DNA of 64,000 nt from CAZKUN01 sp964555935 (GCA_964555935.1 CAZKUN010000011.1:1-64000); one strand, 5' to 3'; numbered from the stretch's first letter, positions 9,031 through 18,130 are shown. Notes: generated by a model not told the origin, from the letters alone. Numbers and translations: made by a program.

Positions 9031-10317
9031 TCACCGCAGGTGCTTGTCGGCGAAGCTGAGGTACTGCTCCCAGTCGAAGTCCTTCACATCGTGCCCGCCC
9101 GAGCGGACGTGGTAGCCGATCTGTCCCTGAACGGGATGATCGACGGCGGGCATGTCGTCCGCCGGGAGCCCCTCGGTGCCGAGCATCCGGTATACCGGAC
9201 TGGCGTGCTTGCACGATAGGAATACGCCCCTCGGATCGGCCCAGCAGACCCCCTCGGCGCTGGCGACGTAGACGGGCCGCGGCGCGATCAGGGCGATCAA
9301 CTCGTGCTGGTCCACCGGCAGAGCGGCTTCGTTCTCGTTGTACTGCCTGTGGTTCCCACAGAACCAGTGGGGGAAGGACGTGTTGATCCGCCCGACCGTC
9401 TCGCCGACGGCTCGGCGGGCGAGCGCCGCCCCGCCACAGCCCGAGTCGTTGCTGATGACCATCGCGAAACGCTCGTCCTCAGCCCCGGCCCACAGGGATG
9501 TCTTCCCCAGACGCGAGTGCCCCATGACAGCCACGCGCTTGTGGTCGACTTCCTCATCGGTCTCGAGGTAGTCCAGCGCGCGGCTGAGCCCCCATGCCCA
9601 TGCGGCGATAGAGCCCCACTCATCAGGCTTCGGCTCGGTTTGGCCATCGGCGTAGAAGAGCGGGTGCGCGCCGTTCTGGAAGCCATCGTGAAAGTCCGGG
9701 TCGATATCTCCGTAGTAGATCGTGGCGAGGCCGTAGCCCCGCTCCAGGATCATTTCAACCGCCCAGCGTGATGAGCGGACGCCCCGCGACTTCTCCGTGG
9801 GCCTGTTGTCGACGACTCCGTAGTCGTCATTGTCGCGGAGCCAGCTCTGACTCATGCGAATGCCGGGGTCGGCGTGGATGGAGTGGTTGCCGAAGAAGTT
9901 CAGCGTGAGGAATGTCGGGACAGGGCCCTTGGCATCATTGGGCAGGTAGGTGAGCACGTCGATGTGCAAGTCGTCGCGGTCGCCTGTTGGGCGCACTTCG
10001 ACTTGCTTGCGCGTGGCCAGCCCGTCGAGGGCGTTCTCATCGACATCGAAGACCTCGAACGTCATCGCGTCCGGCCGACCGGGCGCTCTGCCGTAGACGT
10101 GTTCGCGGAAGAGGTCGAGGATCTCTCCGCGCCGCCTCTTGCGCCACCGCTTGGGGCCGATCTTCTTGTCGTCAGCTCCCGGCGCGAGGGGATCGGGCAG
10201 CGTGTATTCGGGGACCCTGTCCTCGTCGTAGTTGGCCTTGAACTCCTGGCCGCCGGCCGAAACCGCGAGCAATATGCCGACAGCAAGAGCGGCCAATGTC
10301 AGCGCGTTCGGCGTCAT
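9031..10317 (-). CDS. Secreted CE15-like glucuronoyl esterase / acetyl xylan esterase family alpha/beta hydrolase
   Basis: This 428-residue alpha/beta hydrolase has a signal peptide (MTPNALTLAALAVGILLAVSA). It resembles the CE15-type esterases that cleave ester links between glucuronoyl groups and other polymers. The nucleophile elbow is GHSRLGK with S268; an NDSGCGGAAL segment follows, and a candidate catalytic His is H409 in RSGGHDV. Many CE15 enzymes have GCSRxGK, so the His in place of Cys is a small deviation. The start at 10317 is preceded by GGGGG at 8 nt. The gene abuts the fucosidase tail with no spacer: the palindrome TGATCA at 9028-9033 supplies stop codons on both strands. It is divergent from the AKR-like gene with 146 bp between. 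The substrate is inferred from family only. Confidence 0.85.
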   Translation of the reverse strand: MTPNALTLAALAVGILLAVSAGGQEFKANYDEDRVPEYTLPDPLAPGADDKKIGPKRWRKRRRGEILDLFREHVYGRAPGRPDAMTFEVFDVDENALDGLATRKQVEVRPTGDRDDLHIDVLTYLPNDAKGPVPTFLTLNFFGNHSIHADPGIRMSQSWLRDNDDYGVVDNRPTEKSRGVRSSRWAVEMILERGYGLATIYYGDIDPDFHDGFQNGAHPLFYADGQTEPKPDEWGSIAAWAWGLSRALDYLETDEEVDHKRVAVMGHSRLGKTSLWAGAEDERFAMVISNDSGCGGAALARRAVGETVGRINTSFPHWFCGNHRQYNENEAALPVDQHELIALIAPRPVYVASAEGVCWADPRGVFLSCKHASPVYRMLGTEGLPADDMPAVDHPVQGQIGYHVRSGGHDVKDFDWEQYLSFADKHLR

Positions 10318-10463
10318 CCCAAGTGCCCCCTGGAAGCGAAGTGATGGCAGCGGCCCGGTTCGGCACAGAGGACCGGAAGGCCTCCGGACGCGCGATTCGG
10401 GCAGGTCCCGCGAGTCCGTGCGTGAATAACAGACAGGACTGACGATTCGAGGGGAGACGGCTG

Positions 10464-11264
10464 ATGGTTCTGCCTCAATCCACGACACTTGGCAACACGG
10501 GCGTTGAGGTCTCAACCATCGGCCTCGGTGGCCACACGTTCCTGGGCGAGTATGGCGGGATGGCGCGCGCGGATCGCCAGGAACTGTTGACGATCGTCTC
10601 GACGGCGCTCGACGCGGGCATCAACTACTTCGACGTTACCTACGACGAAGAGCGCGAGATGTTCGGCTCGCTCGTCGATGAGCTGGGTATCCGCAACCAC
10701 CTCGTGCTGTCGGCGTGGATGGCGAGCGCGACGACCCAGACCGCCGCCGCTACGGTTGCCGAGGCTGAACGAGCGCTGGGGCAGCTCGGCATGGACCATG
10801 TCGACATTTTCTACCTCGACTGGACCTGCACGCCCGAGCAGATCGAGGCGATGGTCAGCCTTCGCGATCGCGGCCTGACGCGCCTTGTTGGCGTCCTCGG
10901 TCAGGGCACGGCTGAATCGAGCGATCTCTCGCAAGTCGACGCTCTGCTGCTGAACCACAACTACCACTGGCGCGATCGCGAGCCGGGGCTGCGCCGGCTT
11001 GCGGCCGACAACCCGGACGTGGGCATGATTACGCTTGAGCCACTCGGACGCGGCCGGTTCGCGCAGGATGAAGCCGAAGGCGTCCCGGCGGTGTCGGCAT
11101 GCCTCAAGTATGCCTTGGCCCTCGACATCGCGCAGACGACGCTGATCGCCGTCCGCCGGCTGGAACACCTGAACCAGAACATCGCGACATGGCGGGGCGA
11201 TCTCACTCTCACCGACCCCGAGCGGGCAGCGCTCGAGGCCGGAAAGGGCTACGAGGATGCCTAA
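10464..11264 (+). CDS. Aldo/keto reductase-fold protein lacking the catalytic tetrad
   Basis: This 266-residue protein has the AKR opening (TLGNTGVEVSTIGLGG) and the barrel layout, but the catalytic residues have changed. D57 is present (INYFDVTYDEE), yet the nearby Tyr is at +3, not the usual +5. The Lys strand reads LVLSAW with Trp where Lys belongs, and the His strand reads VDIFYLDW with Asp in place of His. Normal hydride transfer is therefore doubtful; it may bind a ligand or NADP in another role. The start ATG follows GAGGGGAG. It is followed 26 bp later by a small cupin gene and is probably cotranscribed with it. Confidence 0.83.
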   Translation: MVLPQSTTLGNTGVEVSTIGLGGHTFLGEYGGMARADRQELLTIVSTALDAGINYFDVTYDEEREMFGSLVDELGIRNHLVLSAWMASATTQTAAATVAEAERALGQLGMDHVDIFYLDWTCTPEQIEAMVSLRDRGLTRLVGVLGQGTAESSDLSQVDALLLNHNYHWRDREPGLRRLAADNPDVGMITLEPLGRGRFAQDEAEGVPAVSACLKYALALDIAQTTLIAVRRLEHLNQNIATWRGDLTLTDPERAALEAGKGYEDA

Positions 11265-11290
11265 ACCGATCCAAGACCGGGAGGAGACGC

Positions 11291-11638
11291 ATGCCAATCA
11301 TCAAGCGTGAAGACTTCGGGACGGACCGCGCCCCCGAGTGGTGCAAGGTCGAGGGCGGCATCACTGCGATGGGATGCTCGACGCGCGAAGGTGACGGCTC
11401 CGTCGAGTTGCACTTCCACGACGCCGATGAGTTCTGGTTTGTCCTCGCCGGCAAAGCCCGCGTCGTCACCGATGGCGATGAGTTTATCGTCGAGTCGGGC
11501 GATATCGTCTGCACGTGCATGGGTGAGGAGCACGCGATCCTCGAGATCGTCGAGGCGCCCTACACGCAGGTGTGGGTTGAGTGCAACCTCCGCGGGCGGA
11601 TGCGCCACGGCCACTTGCACCACCCAGAGGACGACTGA
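11291..11638 (+). CDS. Small cupin-domain protein
   Basis: This 115-residue single-domain cupin has no signal peptide. The metal-binding residues of motif 1 are H41, H43 and E47 (VELHFHDADEFWFVLAGKA), and H81 in MGEEHAILE completes motif 2, so a mononuclear metal site is intact. Such proteins are often sugar-phosphate or ketoacid isomerases, dioxygenases or binding proteins; nothing here settles which. The ATG at 11291 is preceded by GGGAGGAG, a strong ribosome-binding site. It lies 26 bp after the tetrad-less AKR and 9 bp from the convergent CBM9 gene. The pairing suggests that cupin and AKR work on the same small sugar-derived ligand (inference). Confidence 0.88.
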   Translation: MPIIKREDFGTDRAPEWCKVEGGITAMGCSTREGDGSVELHFHDADEFWFVLAGKARVVTDGDEFIVESGDIVCTCMGEEHAILEIVEAPYTQVWVECNLRGRMRHGHLHHPEDD

Positions 11639-11647
11639 CACGGCGCG

Positions 11648-14600
11648 TTACTCAGACACCGTGACGTCGACCCCGTAGGCCTCGATCTCTCTCTCGTCCC
11701 CGTCCACGACCGCCGTCACGGGTTCGGCCCTGAAGTTGAGCAGCATCACGAGCGTCTGCCCGCCCTTCTCAAATGCGAACCAGTCATTCTCCGGGATGCC
11801 GGTGACCGCGAGCTTGGCGTCGCAGCGGTTCTCAAGCGCGAAGAACTCCTCATACTCGGCGATGATCTCCGCCGCCTCGCTGGTCGCGTAGAAAGCGCCA
11901 CCATCCATCGGCGGCAGCCACCAGATCAGGCATCCGTTTCCCCCGCTATCGGCGTACTGACGCAGAACTCGGTTGCGCCAGGTCTGCATTTTCGGCATGG
12001 GGCGCGCGTCGTCGCGGTCGGAGAGGTACCACATCTCGCCACCGATCAACGGCACCCCGTCCAGGGCCTCGATGGTCGCTTGCACGGTCTCGCGCGGCGC
12101 GCCGTAGCCCGCGATGCCCAGGTCCAGATGCGGCGCCATGAGGGCCCAGTCGACGCCGTAGTGCTCCTTAGTCCGATTAGACTCGTGCCCCGAGTAGAGT
12201 GAGAATTCGATCTCTCGGTCCGCCCTATCGAGAATCGCCCTGATGTGTCCGGCCAGCTCGGCGTTCTGCGTGCAGCGGAAGTCGGTCCACTCGCTCGGGT
12301 AGTCCGACAGCAGGATCTCGCCGCTCAGGTCGGTGGCGTCCGCGAGGTCGGCAAAGTCTCTGAATGCGATGAGACATCGCTCGCAGACGCAGAACGTCGG
12401 CGGGTCGATGACGGGTTGCTCAAGATCCCAGTTTGCCCCCGCGTAAGGCTCGTTGTTGACGACTCCGAGCAGCCACTCCTCAAGCGCGTCGATCACCTCG
12501 TCGCCATCGGCCAAGACCCATGTCGGGCAGAACTGGTGCTTGATGCGCTTGCCGTCGAAACCGAGGGCCCGGAGGCCTTCGTCGTCCTCGAGCAAGTGCT
12601 TGGCGCCCGCTGGCGCGCCCCACGGCTCGTAACCGATGCTCAACACGACCTGATGCCCGCGGTCGAGCACGTGGTCGACCACGTCGTTGGCGAGCTTCCC
12701 ATACGTCCACGTGATGCCTGCCGCCCAGCAGTTCTCGGCCATGGCCTCCGCGACGGTTGGGTCGGAGAAGCGCGAGCCGTAGTAGCAGGGCATGATCCGC
12801 GCTCTTTCCGGTCGGACGTTCCTCAACGGCGGGAGGACCATCACGCGGCTCTCCGTGGGCAGCTCGGTGACCAGCCCATTGAGCGTCTGGAAGTACGTGT
12901 ATACGGGAGACTCGCCCTCGGGCATGTTGCGTGGGGCCTCAAACAGTAGCCCGCAGGTCGCCCGCGAATCCGGCGATCCGAGCCTGTCGCACCGCACGTC
13001 CGCCTCGACGACATACTGCTTCCCGGCCTCGACGGGGACGAGGTCATCCTTGTCGACCCAAAGGGCTTGCTGTTTGTCCGCGCCTTCCTTGGTCGAGACG
13101 ATCTTGCAGCACTTCGAGCCATCGGGGCCCTCGGGCTTGAGGATCCAGTGGTTCTCCCACCCGTCCTCGTCGAACGTGCCCATCTTCAGCAGGTTCTCCT
13201 CGCCACCATCCTCGCGGAAGACGAGGTTGTCGACCCAGAACGTGCCGACGATCCCCCGGCTCTGCCACTTGATGATGAGCGGGTGGACGTCCACTGCTCC
13301 CTTCGGTGCGGTGACGGTCATGCTGAGGTGTTGCCAATCGTGCGTGCCGCCGGTGGCGATGGTCGGCTGGTAGGTCAGCGTGTGGCCGGTCTCATCGCCC
13401 CACCGCATCGACAACTCCATGCCCTGGCCGGGCATGCGACTGAAATCCACGTGGTGGCGAGCCAACGTCGCGCCGTCGCTCTGCAGCCTGCCCGCCCGCG
13501 TCACGGTTGGGACGGCCCCTCCGCCGAGCGGATCGGCCGCCGCGTAGCGCATGCGTTCCGGCAACTCGACGACCATCCGGTACTCCGAAGAGGGGATGCC
13601 CGCCGCCGGGTGGACGTAGAGTCTCATGAGTTGCGCGCTGCCTCGGGGCGCGTGGAAGGTATCCATGTTGGGGAAGAACTGGGGTCTCGGCTCGCCGACG
13701 TAGACGGCCGCTGCCAGGAAGCCCTGCGACGCCTCAGATGCCGTGGGGGGCACGTCGCCATCGAGCCAGCCAGCTTCGGGCAGCTCGGCCAACGCCGCCC
13801 AGGCGACCGGCAGCTCCCGACCTTGATGCAGCAGGGCTGGCGAGGCGCTTGGCCTGTTGCCTGTCGGACGCACCTCAAGCGCGACCGTGTTTAGCCCTGG
13901 CTGCAACTGCAATTCGGGATCGGTCACGGGGTTGCCATTCAGGTATGCGGTCGTCTCGCAATCGCGCGTATCGGTCGCGATCCGAATCGCGCCGGCGGCG
14001 ACGGACAGCGGGATGGGCGCCGAGCGCAGTAGAACGTCGTCAGCCTGTGCGAGCGCGTAGGTCAGGCTCCGCACCGTCTCGCCCTCGACCGTCAGACGCA
14101 TGACGTGCTCGCCGGCGCCCTTCACCGTTGACGTCGTCCCGATGTCGAGTGACGCGGACACGGCGGTCTCATCATCGGCGTCTCCGCCGACGGTCGTCGT
14201 CACCTCGACGATGCCATCGCGCTGGTCAATCGCGGCGGGGGCGAGCGTCGGGCCCGTTTGGGCAAACCTCAGCGTCCCGAACGCCTCCGGCTGGTGGAAC
14301 GCGTCTTTCAGGCCGCTCCACGTGCTGTATTCCTTCGCGTGAGGCCGGTGGCGAGTGAAGTTGGCCTTCCACTCGGTCGGCGTCGCGTCGCTCAGCGACG
14401 ATAGCGGAATGGATGCCTCGAGCACGTAGCTTGCCGTTAGGCGCTTCGCAACGCACTGCCAGTCGCAGTTCCACGCGCTGTCGGTTCCTCGCGCATCGTA
14501 CGTGCCGGTGGTCGAGTTGGCGCCCAGGTGGAAATACTCGCCTCCCCCCGGCTGGAGGAAGATCTCAACGCAGTCGTCGCCGAACACTCTCGCGTCTCGG

Positions 14601-14905
14601 CCGGTCTTGTCGGCCTTGACGAGGTGCAGCATGTTGAGCTTGGGCTCGAGCATGCCCTCAAATGCCTCGATGCCGAGGTAGAGGTTCTCATCGTCCCAGC
14701 ACGCCCGCGCCTGAGTCTGCTCCTCTGGGAGCCGGTCCTTCTGCGCCGAGATGAAGTGGCTCGCAACGGACGCTGCCTGCCAGCACGCGTCGTCGAGCGC
14801 GCCGTCGAGCACCGGGGGCTCTGACGTGTGGTAGATGGTGAGCACGGCTTGCGTTGAGGCCACGGATGCCAGTAGGAGCGCGATCAGGAGCAGACTGCCA
14901 CGCAT
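11648..14905 (-). CDS. Secreted CBM9-like / jelly-roll / TIM-barrel protein, putative glycoside hydrolase
   Basis: This 1,085-residue protein has a signal peptide (MRGSLLLIALLLASVASTQA) followed by a CBM9-like domain at about residues 25-230 (PPVLDGALDDACW, DDCVEIFLQPGG, FTRHRPHAKEYSTWSG). A beta-rich middle follows, then a jelly-roll module around 500-680 (WVDNLVFRED), and a C-terminal barrel-like region with NWDLEQPVIDPPTFCVCERC and GCLIWWLPPMDG. The C-x-C-x2-C cluster in the barrel is unusual for an extracellular hydrolase and might bind a metal. The domain order resembles the protein at 3296-7174, but the barrel differs. The start at 14905 has GAGGG 7 nt upstream. It is divergent from the phosphoesterase gene. 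The activity is not identified. Confidence 0.78.
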   Translation of the reverse strand: MRGSLLLIALLLASVASTQAVLTIYHTSEPPVLDGALDDACWQAASVASHFISAQKDRLPEEQTQARACWDDENLYLGIEAFEGMLEPKLNMLHLVKADKTGRDARVFGDDCVEIFLQPGGGEYFHLGANSTTGTYDARGTDSAWNCDWQCVAKRLTASYVLEASIPLSSLSDATPTEWKANFTRHRPHAKEYSTWSGLKDAFHQPEAFGTLRFAQTGPTLAPAAIDQRDGIVEVTTTVGGDADDETAVSASLDIGTTSTVKGAGEHVMRLTVEGETVRSLTYALAQADDVLLRSAPIPLSVAAGAIRIATDTRDCETTAYLNGNPVTDPELQLQPGLNTVALEVRPTGNRPSASPALLHQGRELPVAWAALAELPEAGWLDGDVPPTASEASQGFLAAAVYVGEPRPQFFPNMDTFHAPRGSAQLMRLYVHPAAGIPSSEYRMVVELPERMRYAAADPLGGGAVPTVTRAGRLQSDGATLARHHVDFSRMPGQGMELSMRWGDETGHTLTYQPTIATGGTHDWQHLSMTVTAPKGAVDVHPLIIKWQSRGIVGTFWVDNLVFREDGGEENLLKMGTFDEDGWENHWILKPEGPDGSKCCKIVSTKEGADKQQALWVDKDDLVPVEAGKQYVVEADVRCDRLGSPDSRATCGLLFEAPRNMPEGESPVYTYFQTLNGLVTELPTESRVMVLPPLRNVRPERARIMPCYYGSRFSDPTVAEAMAENCWAAGITWTYGKLANDVVDHVLDRGHQVVLSIGYEPWGAPAGAKHLLEDDEGLRALGFDGKRIKHQFCPTWVLADGDEVIDALEEWLLGVVNNEPYAGANWDLEQPVIDPPTFCVCERCLIAFRDFADLADATDLSGEILLSDYPSEWTDFRCTQNAELAGHIRAILDRADREIEFSLYSGHESNRTKEHYGVDWALMAPHLDLGIAGYGAPRETVQATIEALDGVPLIGGEMWYLSDRDDARPMPKMQTWRNRVLRQYADSGGNGCLIWWLPPMDGGAFYATSEAAEIIAEYEEFFALENRCDAKLAVTGIPENDWFAFEKGGQTLVMLLNFRAEPVTAVVDGDEREIEAYGVDVTVSE

Positions 14906-15053
14906 GGGAGGACCCTCACACTCGGTGGGATCGGCCTGGACATGGGGCCATTTCGGCTTGGGGTGCGGGTCAGCCTCCAAGTGGGCCGAGGTCGGCGCCT
15001 CCGGCAGCGCGAATTGGGAGCCCATAACGAAGGCCGGCTGAAGGAGTCACCCG

Positions 15054-16031
15054 ATGAGCGAGTTCTCTCCCTTCACGTTCCTGCACATCAACGACCATCA
15101 TCTTGGCACGCCGCGCTCGTATCGGTATCGCCCGTCCATGACGCGGCGATGGGAGGCCATCAAGCGGCAGATGGTGCGGACGAATGCGGACCTGCTGCTT
15201 GTCGGCGGCGATATAGCGCGCGACGGCGACACGCACGAGGAGGAATACGCGCTCGCTCGGGAGGATCTCGACACGCTGCCGTTTCCTTCGCACGTGATCC
15301 CCGGCAACATGGATGTGGGCAACAGACACACAGACCGCGAGGGGCCACGAACCGGTCGCAGCGACATCGCGCTGAACATGACGTCGGAGCGGCTGCAACT
15401 CTTCGCGTCCCACTTCGGCCCGGTCAACTGGACGTTCATGCATCGCGACGTGCGATTTACCGGGTTTTTCGCGGCAGTCGCGGGCTCGGGTCTGCGTGAG
15501 GAGGAGCGATTCTGGCGGTTCATGGAGAGGCTGCCGGAGTTGCCCAGCGGACGGCACCATGTGGCGATGATGCACTACTGGCTGTACATCGAGAGCATCG
15601 ATGAGCCGAACTACGACATCGCGCTGCCGGATGAGTATCTGCTCTGGTACTTTGGAATCGATGAGCCGCACCGGTCGCGGATCTTCGAGCTGCTGAAGGC
15701 GGCGGGTGTGGATGTGCTTTTCTGCGGCCACGTGCATACGGGGCGACCGGTGGAGGTCGTGGATGGGATCCGCATCTGCAAGGCTCCCGCGGCGGGCAAC
15801 ACGGCGCAACTCACCGATCGGTGGGACGAGATCGAGACGACTCAGGGGTTCAGTCTGTGCTCGGTGACCGATGGCGGCATCGACGTCACGTACGTTCTGG
15901 GCGATGACCAGAGCGCGGATGAGTCTGATACCTACGGCCCCGGAGGCCATCCCACGCTCCAAGCCCGAGACTACAGCATCGCCCCGGAGCAACCTCCGCT
16001 GGCGCCGGACCCGTGGTTGCTGGAGTCGTAG
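15054..16031 (+). CDS. Calcineurin-like metallophosphoesterase
   Basis: This 325-residue protein has the dinuclear-metal phosphoesterase motifs in order: D14-x-H16 (INDHHLG), GGD with D53, GNMD at 84-87, H174 (MMHYW) and GHVH at 225-228. The third motif is normally GNHD/E; here Met replaces the His that usually helps protonate the leaving group, so activity may be altered. There is no signal peptide. The start ATG follows AAGGAG at 8 nt. It sits alone between a divergent CBM9 gene and the convergent gene at 16055. Possible substrates include phosphodiesters and cyclic nucleotides; the sequence gives no preference. Confidence 0.9.
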   Translation: MSEFSPFTFLHINDHHLGTPRSYRYRPSMTRRWEAIKRQMVRTNADLLLVGGDIARDGDTHEEEYALAREDLDTLPFPSHVIPGNMDVGNRHTDREGPRTGRSDIALNMTSERLQLFASHFGPVNWTFMHRDVRFTGFFAAVAGSGLREEERFWRFMERLPELPSGRHHVAMMHYWLYIESIDEPNYDIALPDEYLLWYFGIDEPHRSRIFELLKAAGVDVLFCGHVHTGRPVEVVDGIRICKAPAAGNTAQLTDRWDEIETTQGFSLCSVTDGGIDVTYVLGDDQSADESDTYGPGGHPTLQARDYSIAPEQPPLAPDPWLLES

Positions 16032-16054
16032 CGCCACTACAGCGATTCGCCCAC

Positions 16055-17779
16055 CTACTCCACGACTTCCGCGCTCGCCTCGGCGAGCAACTCGCCGCCA
16101 AACTCCATTTTGACGGTGTATTTGCCGGGCTTCATGGGGCCGCCATCTGAACCGCCGATTCCGCGCATTTGGGTGCGCGCATCGCTGATCTTAATCGTGC
16201 TCGTGCTTCTCACGACTCCGTCACGGCTCCACGCTATCGTCACGTTGCCCTCCGCCGGCGCATCCGTCCACCGGAGCTTGGCGAGCAACCGCTTTGCGCC
16301 TTGAACCGGTCCACTGGGCGGCCTCATCAAACCGTTCGCCATCCACACGATCAGCGAGATCTTGGCCTTGCCGTAGGCGGCGCTCTTTGGCTGGGTCCCG
16401 GCGCTCGTCGCGACGATGCCGATGCCTGGTTGAGTGTCCGGGTGTCCGTTCTGCAGGTCGGGTGGGTTCGCTTCGCCACTGGCGATGCGGGCCAACGCCG
16501 CGCCCACATCGGCGGCCGTTGGCGCGGTTGCGTACGTGCCTCCGCCTGCCGCCGCCAACTCCTTGAGCGTCTGTGCGGCCTCCGAACCGGGGTCGAACCC
16601 GATGCCGACGACGTCTACCACCGGCGGCGTGGTCAGTTGAGGGGCGAGGCCCTCGAGCGTCGCGAGCGCATCTTCGAGCGTCTCATCCGGGCCGCCGATC
16701 TCTCTCCGCTCGCTTTGGCCCATGACCGCCCACGGCAGCGTCCACAGTGAGCCGGATCGGCGTAGGTCGATCTTCTCGGCCACGCGTCGCAATGCCCTGT
16801 TGAGCGTATTGATGCGCGCTCGGGTCTCGGGCGTGGCGAGCCCGTGGCTGCAACTTACGAGGCTGATCTTCGGCCGCACCCCCCTTCCGTGTCGACAGGC
16901 GTGGATGAGCGCCTGGGTCGCGGCCCACGCGAGATCGCGCTTTTCGCTGCCGGTGGGACGGATCAGATCCAGAACGTTGCCGCTGGCCCCGTAGAGCGAC
17001 CCAAGGGCGTGGTAGGTGTCCTGCGGGTCCTGGCTGAAGTCGTGCTCCAGGTGAACGGCTCCGCCGTCGAAGGTCATCATGGCCACCTCGGTGACCCCGT
17101 CTTCGGGCTTCGTCTCGCCGGGATCACGCCCTCGCAACCTGCTATCGTCGTGGGACCGGATGAGTCTCGCTGTGTCGAGGATCCCCATGCTGCTGAAGGC
17201 GTCCACGTCCGCGATGCAGTCTCTCCGATCGATGAGGATGATCAGGGACACGGCGACCGGCCACTGCTCGTCGACGGCGACACCCATCGCCGCGGCGATC
17301 ACGTCGTCGACATCCTGGGCGATCCCGCGGGCCTGCTTGGCCATCTCCGCTTTGGTCTCCGGCGTCCCGGCGGTCTTGCGACTGAGGAGAATCTGCCCCA
17401 CCCACGGCCCGCGACTCCACTTTAGGACGGCGTTCGTGAACCCGGCCGTGTTCGAGGTCTGGCTCTCGGAGGCCGTCTGCCCGTTGACCGTGGTTGGCGC
17501 GCGTCCGCCCTCGGTGACGATCCCGTTCCGCTTGGTCTCGTCGGGCTCGGCGTGGATCTGGACGGAACTCGATCCGCCCTGCCCGAACTCGCAGAGCGCC
17601 CACGGCGCCGCCTCGCTGACGGATGGCTTCTTGGCAAAGGGTAGGTCCGCGACGCACCACTTGCTGAACGCGTCGGCGACTGCTTGCTCCGCGGCCGTCG
17701 GCGCCGCTTGGGCGGCTACCGTGCCGCACGTAAGCGCCGCAATAACTGCTGCGATTGCCGCCAGGTGATTGATCCGCAT
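16055..17779 (-). CDS. Secreted protein with a weak von Willebrand A-like region, function unknown
   Basis: This 574-residue protein has a signal peptide (MRINHLAAIAAVIAALTCGTVAAQA). The middle resembles a VWA/Rossmann-type fold: SLIILIDRRDCIADVDAF aligns with the MIDAS strand, but the DxSxS metal motif is lost. A later VVDVVGIGFDPGSE then AGGGTYATAPTAADVGAALARI is like the last strand and helix of VWA domains. The C-terminal part, from about residue 470, looks like a beta-sandwich (KLRWTDAPAEGNVTIAWSRDG). I use the ATG at 17779, with AAGGGG 8 nt upstream, not the GTG at 17788. It has no operon partner; tRNA-His lies upstream, divergent. I do not recognise a specific family. Confidence 0.72.
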   Translation of the reverse strand: MRINHLAAIAAVIAALTCGTVAAQAAPTAAEQAVADAFSKWCVADLPFAKKPSVSEAAPWALCEFGQGGSSSVQIHAEPDETKRNGIVTEGGRAPTTVNGQTASESQTSNTAGFTNAVLKWSRGPWVGQILLSRKTAGTPETKAEMAKQARGIAQDVDDVIAAAMGVAVDEQWPVAVSLIILIDRRDCIADVDAFSSMGILDTARLIRSHDDSRLRGRDPGETKPEDGVTEVAMMTFDGGAVHLEHDFSQDPQDTYHALGSLYGASGNVLDLIRPTGSEKRDLAWAATQALIHACRHGRGVRPKISLVSCSHGLATPETRARINTLNRALRRVAEKIDLRRSGSLWTLPWAVMGQSERREIGGPDETLEDALATLEGLAPQLTTPPVVDVVGIGFDPGSEAAQTLKELAAAGGGTYATAPTAADVGAALARIASGEANPPDLQNGHPDTQPGIGIVATSAGTQPKSAAYGKAKISLIVWMANGLMRPPSGPVQGAKRLLAKLRWTDAPAEGNVTIAWSRDGVVRSTSTIKISDARTQMRGIGGSDGGPMKPGKYTVKMEFGGELLAEASAEVVE

Positions 17780-18130
17780 GGCCTGCACCCCTTATCGGAC
17801 GTGGTCTCTCGCCCGTCATGTAATGTGACAATATTCAGACGCTAGACTGATCCTAATGGTACTACAACGCCATAATCCGGGGAAGGGCAGGCATCCACTG
17901 CCCCTCGCGCGTCACGACTGCACCGGCCTCGTTCCGCAACCTCCACCGCGTTCGCTCGTAGTAAGTCACAACATGGTGGGCGTGGCCCAGTTGGTAGGGC
18001 ACCAGACTGTGGCTCTGGGAGTCGCGGGTTCGAGTCCCGTCGCCCACCCCATGTTACTCCCCTCGCCGGAGGTCACCGGCTCGCCTGCGGCAAACTCCTC
18101 GCTACAGTTTACTGATCGAGGTATCCGTCC
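17780..18130. other. Intergenic region of 351 bp holding only tRNA-His
   Basis: This is the longest stretch without a protein gene. Positions 17780-17975 must contain the promoters for the minus-strand gene at 17779 and for the tRNA, but I see no convincing -35/-10 pair on either strand. Positions 18052-18130 are the leader of the larA-like gene, with GAGG about 9 nt before the ATG at 18131. No integrase, direct repeat of the tRNA 3' end or other mobile remnant is visible. Confidence 0.7.
17976..18051 (+). tRNA. tRNA-His (anticodon GTG)
   Basis: This is a full cloverleaf. The acceptor GTGGGCG (17976-17982) pairs with CGCCCAC (18041-18047). The D stem is GCCC/GGGC. The anticodon stem CCAGA (18002-18006) pairs with TCTGG (18014-18018) around loop CTGTGGC, with GTG at 18009-18011. 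The T arm is GCGGG-TTCGAGT-CCCGT, and CCA is encoded at 18049-18051. A G at 17975 is the -1 G typical of tRNA-His, opposite discriminator C at 18048. Confidence 0.97.

Noticed and set aside
17976..18051. tRNA-His as an integration site
   Set aside because: No integrase gene and no second copy of the tRNA 3' end were noticed downstream; the next genes look chromosomal.
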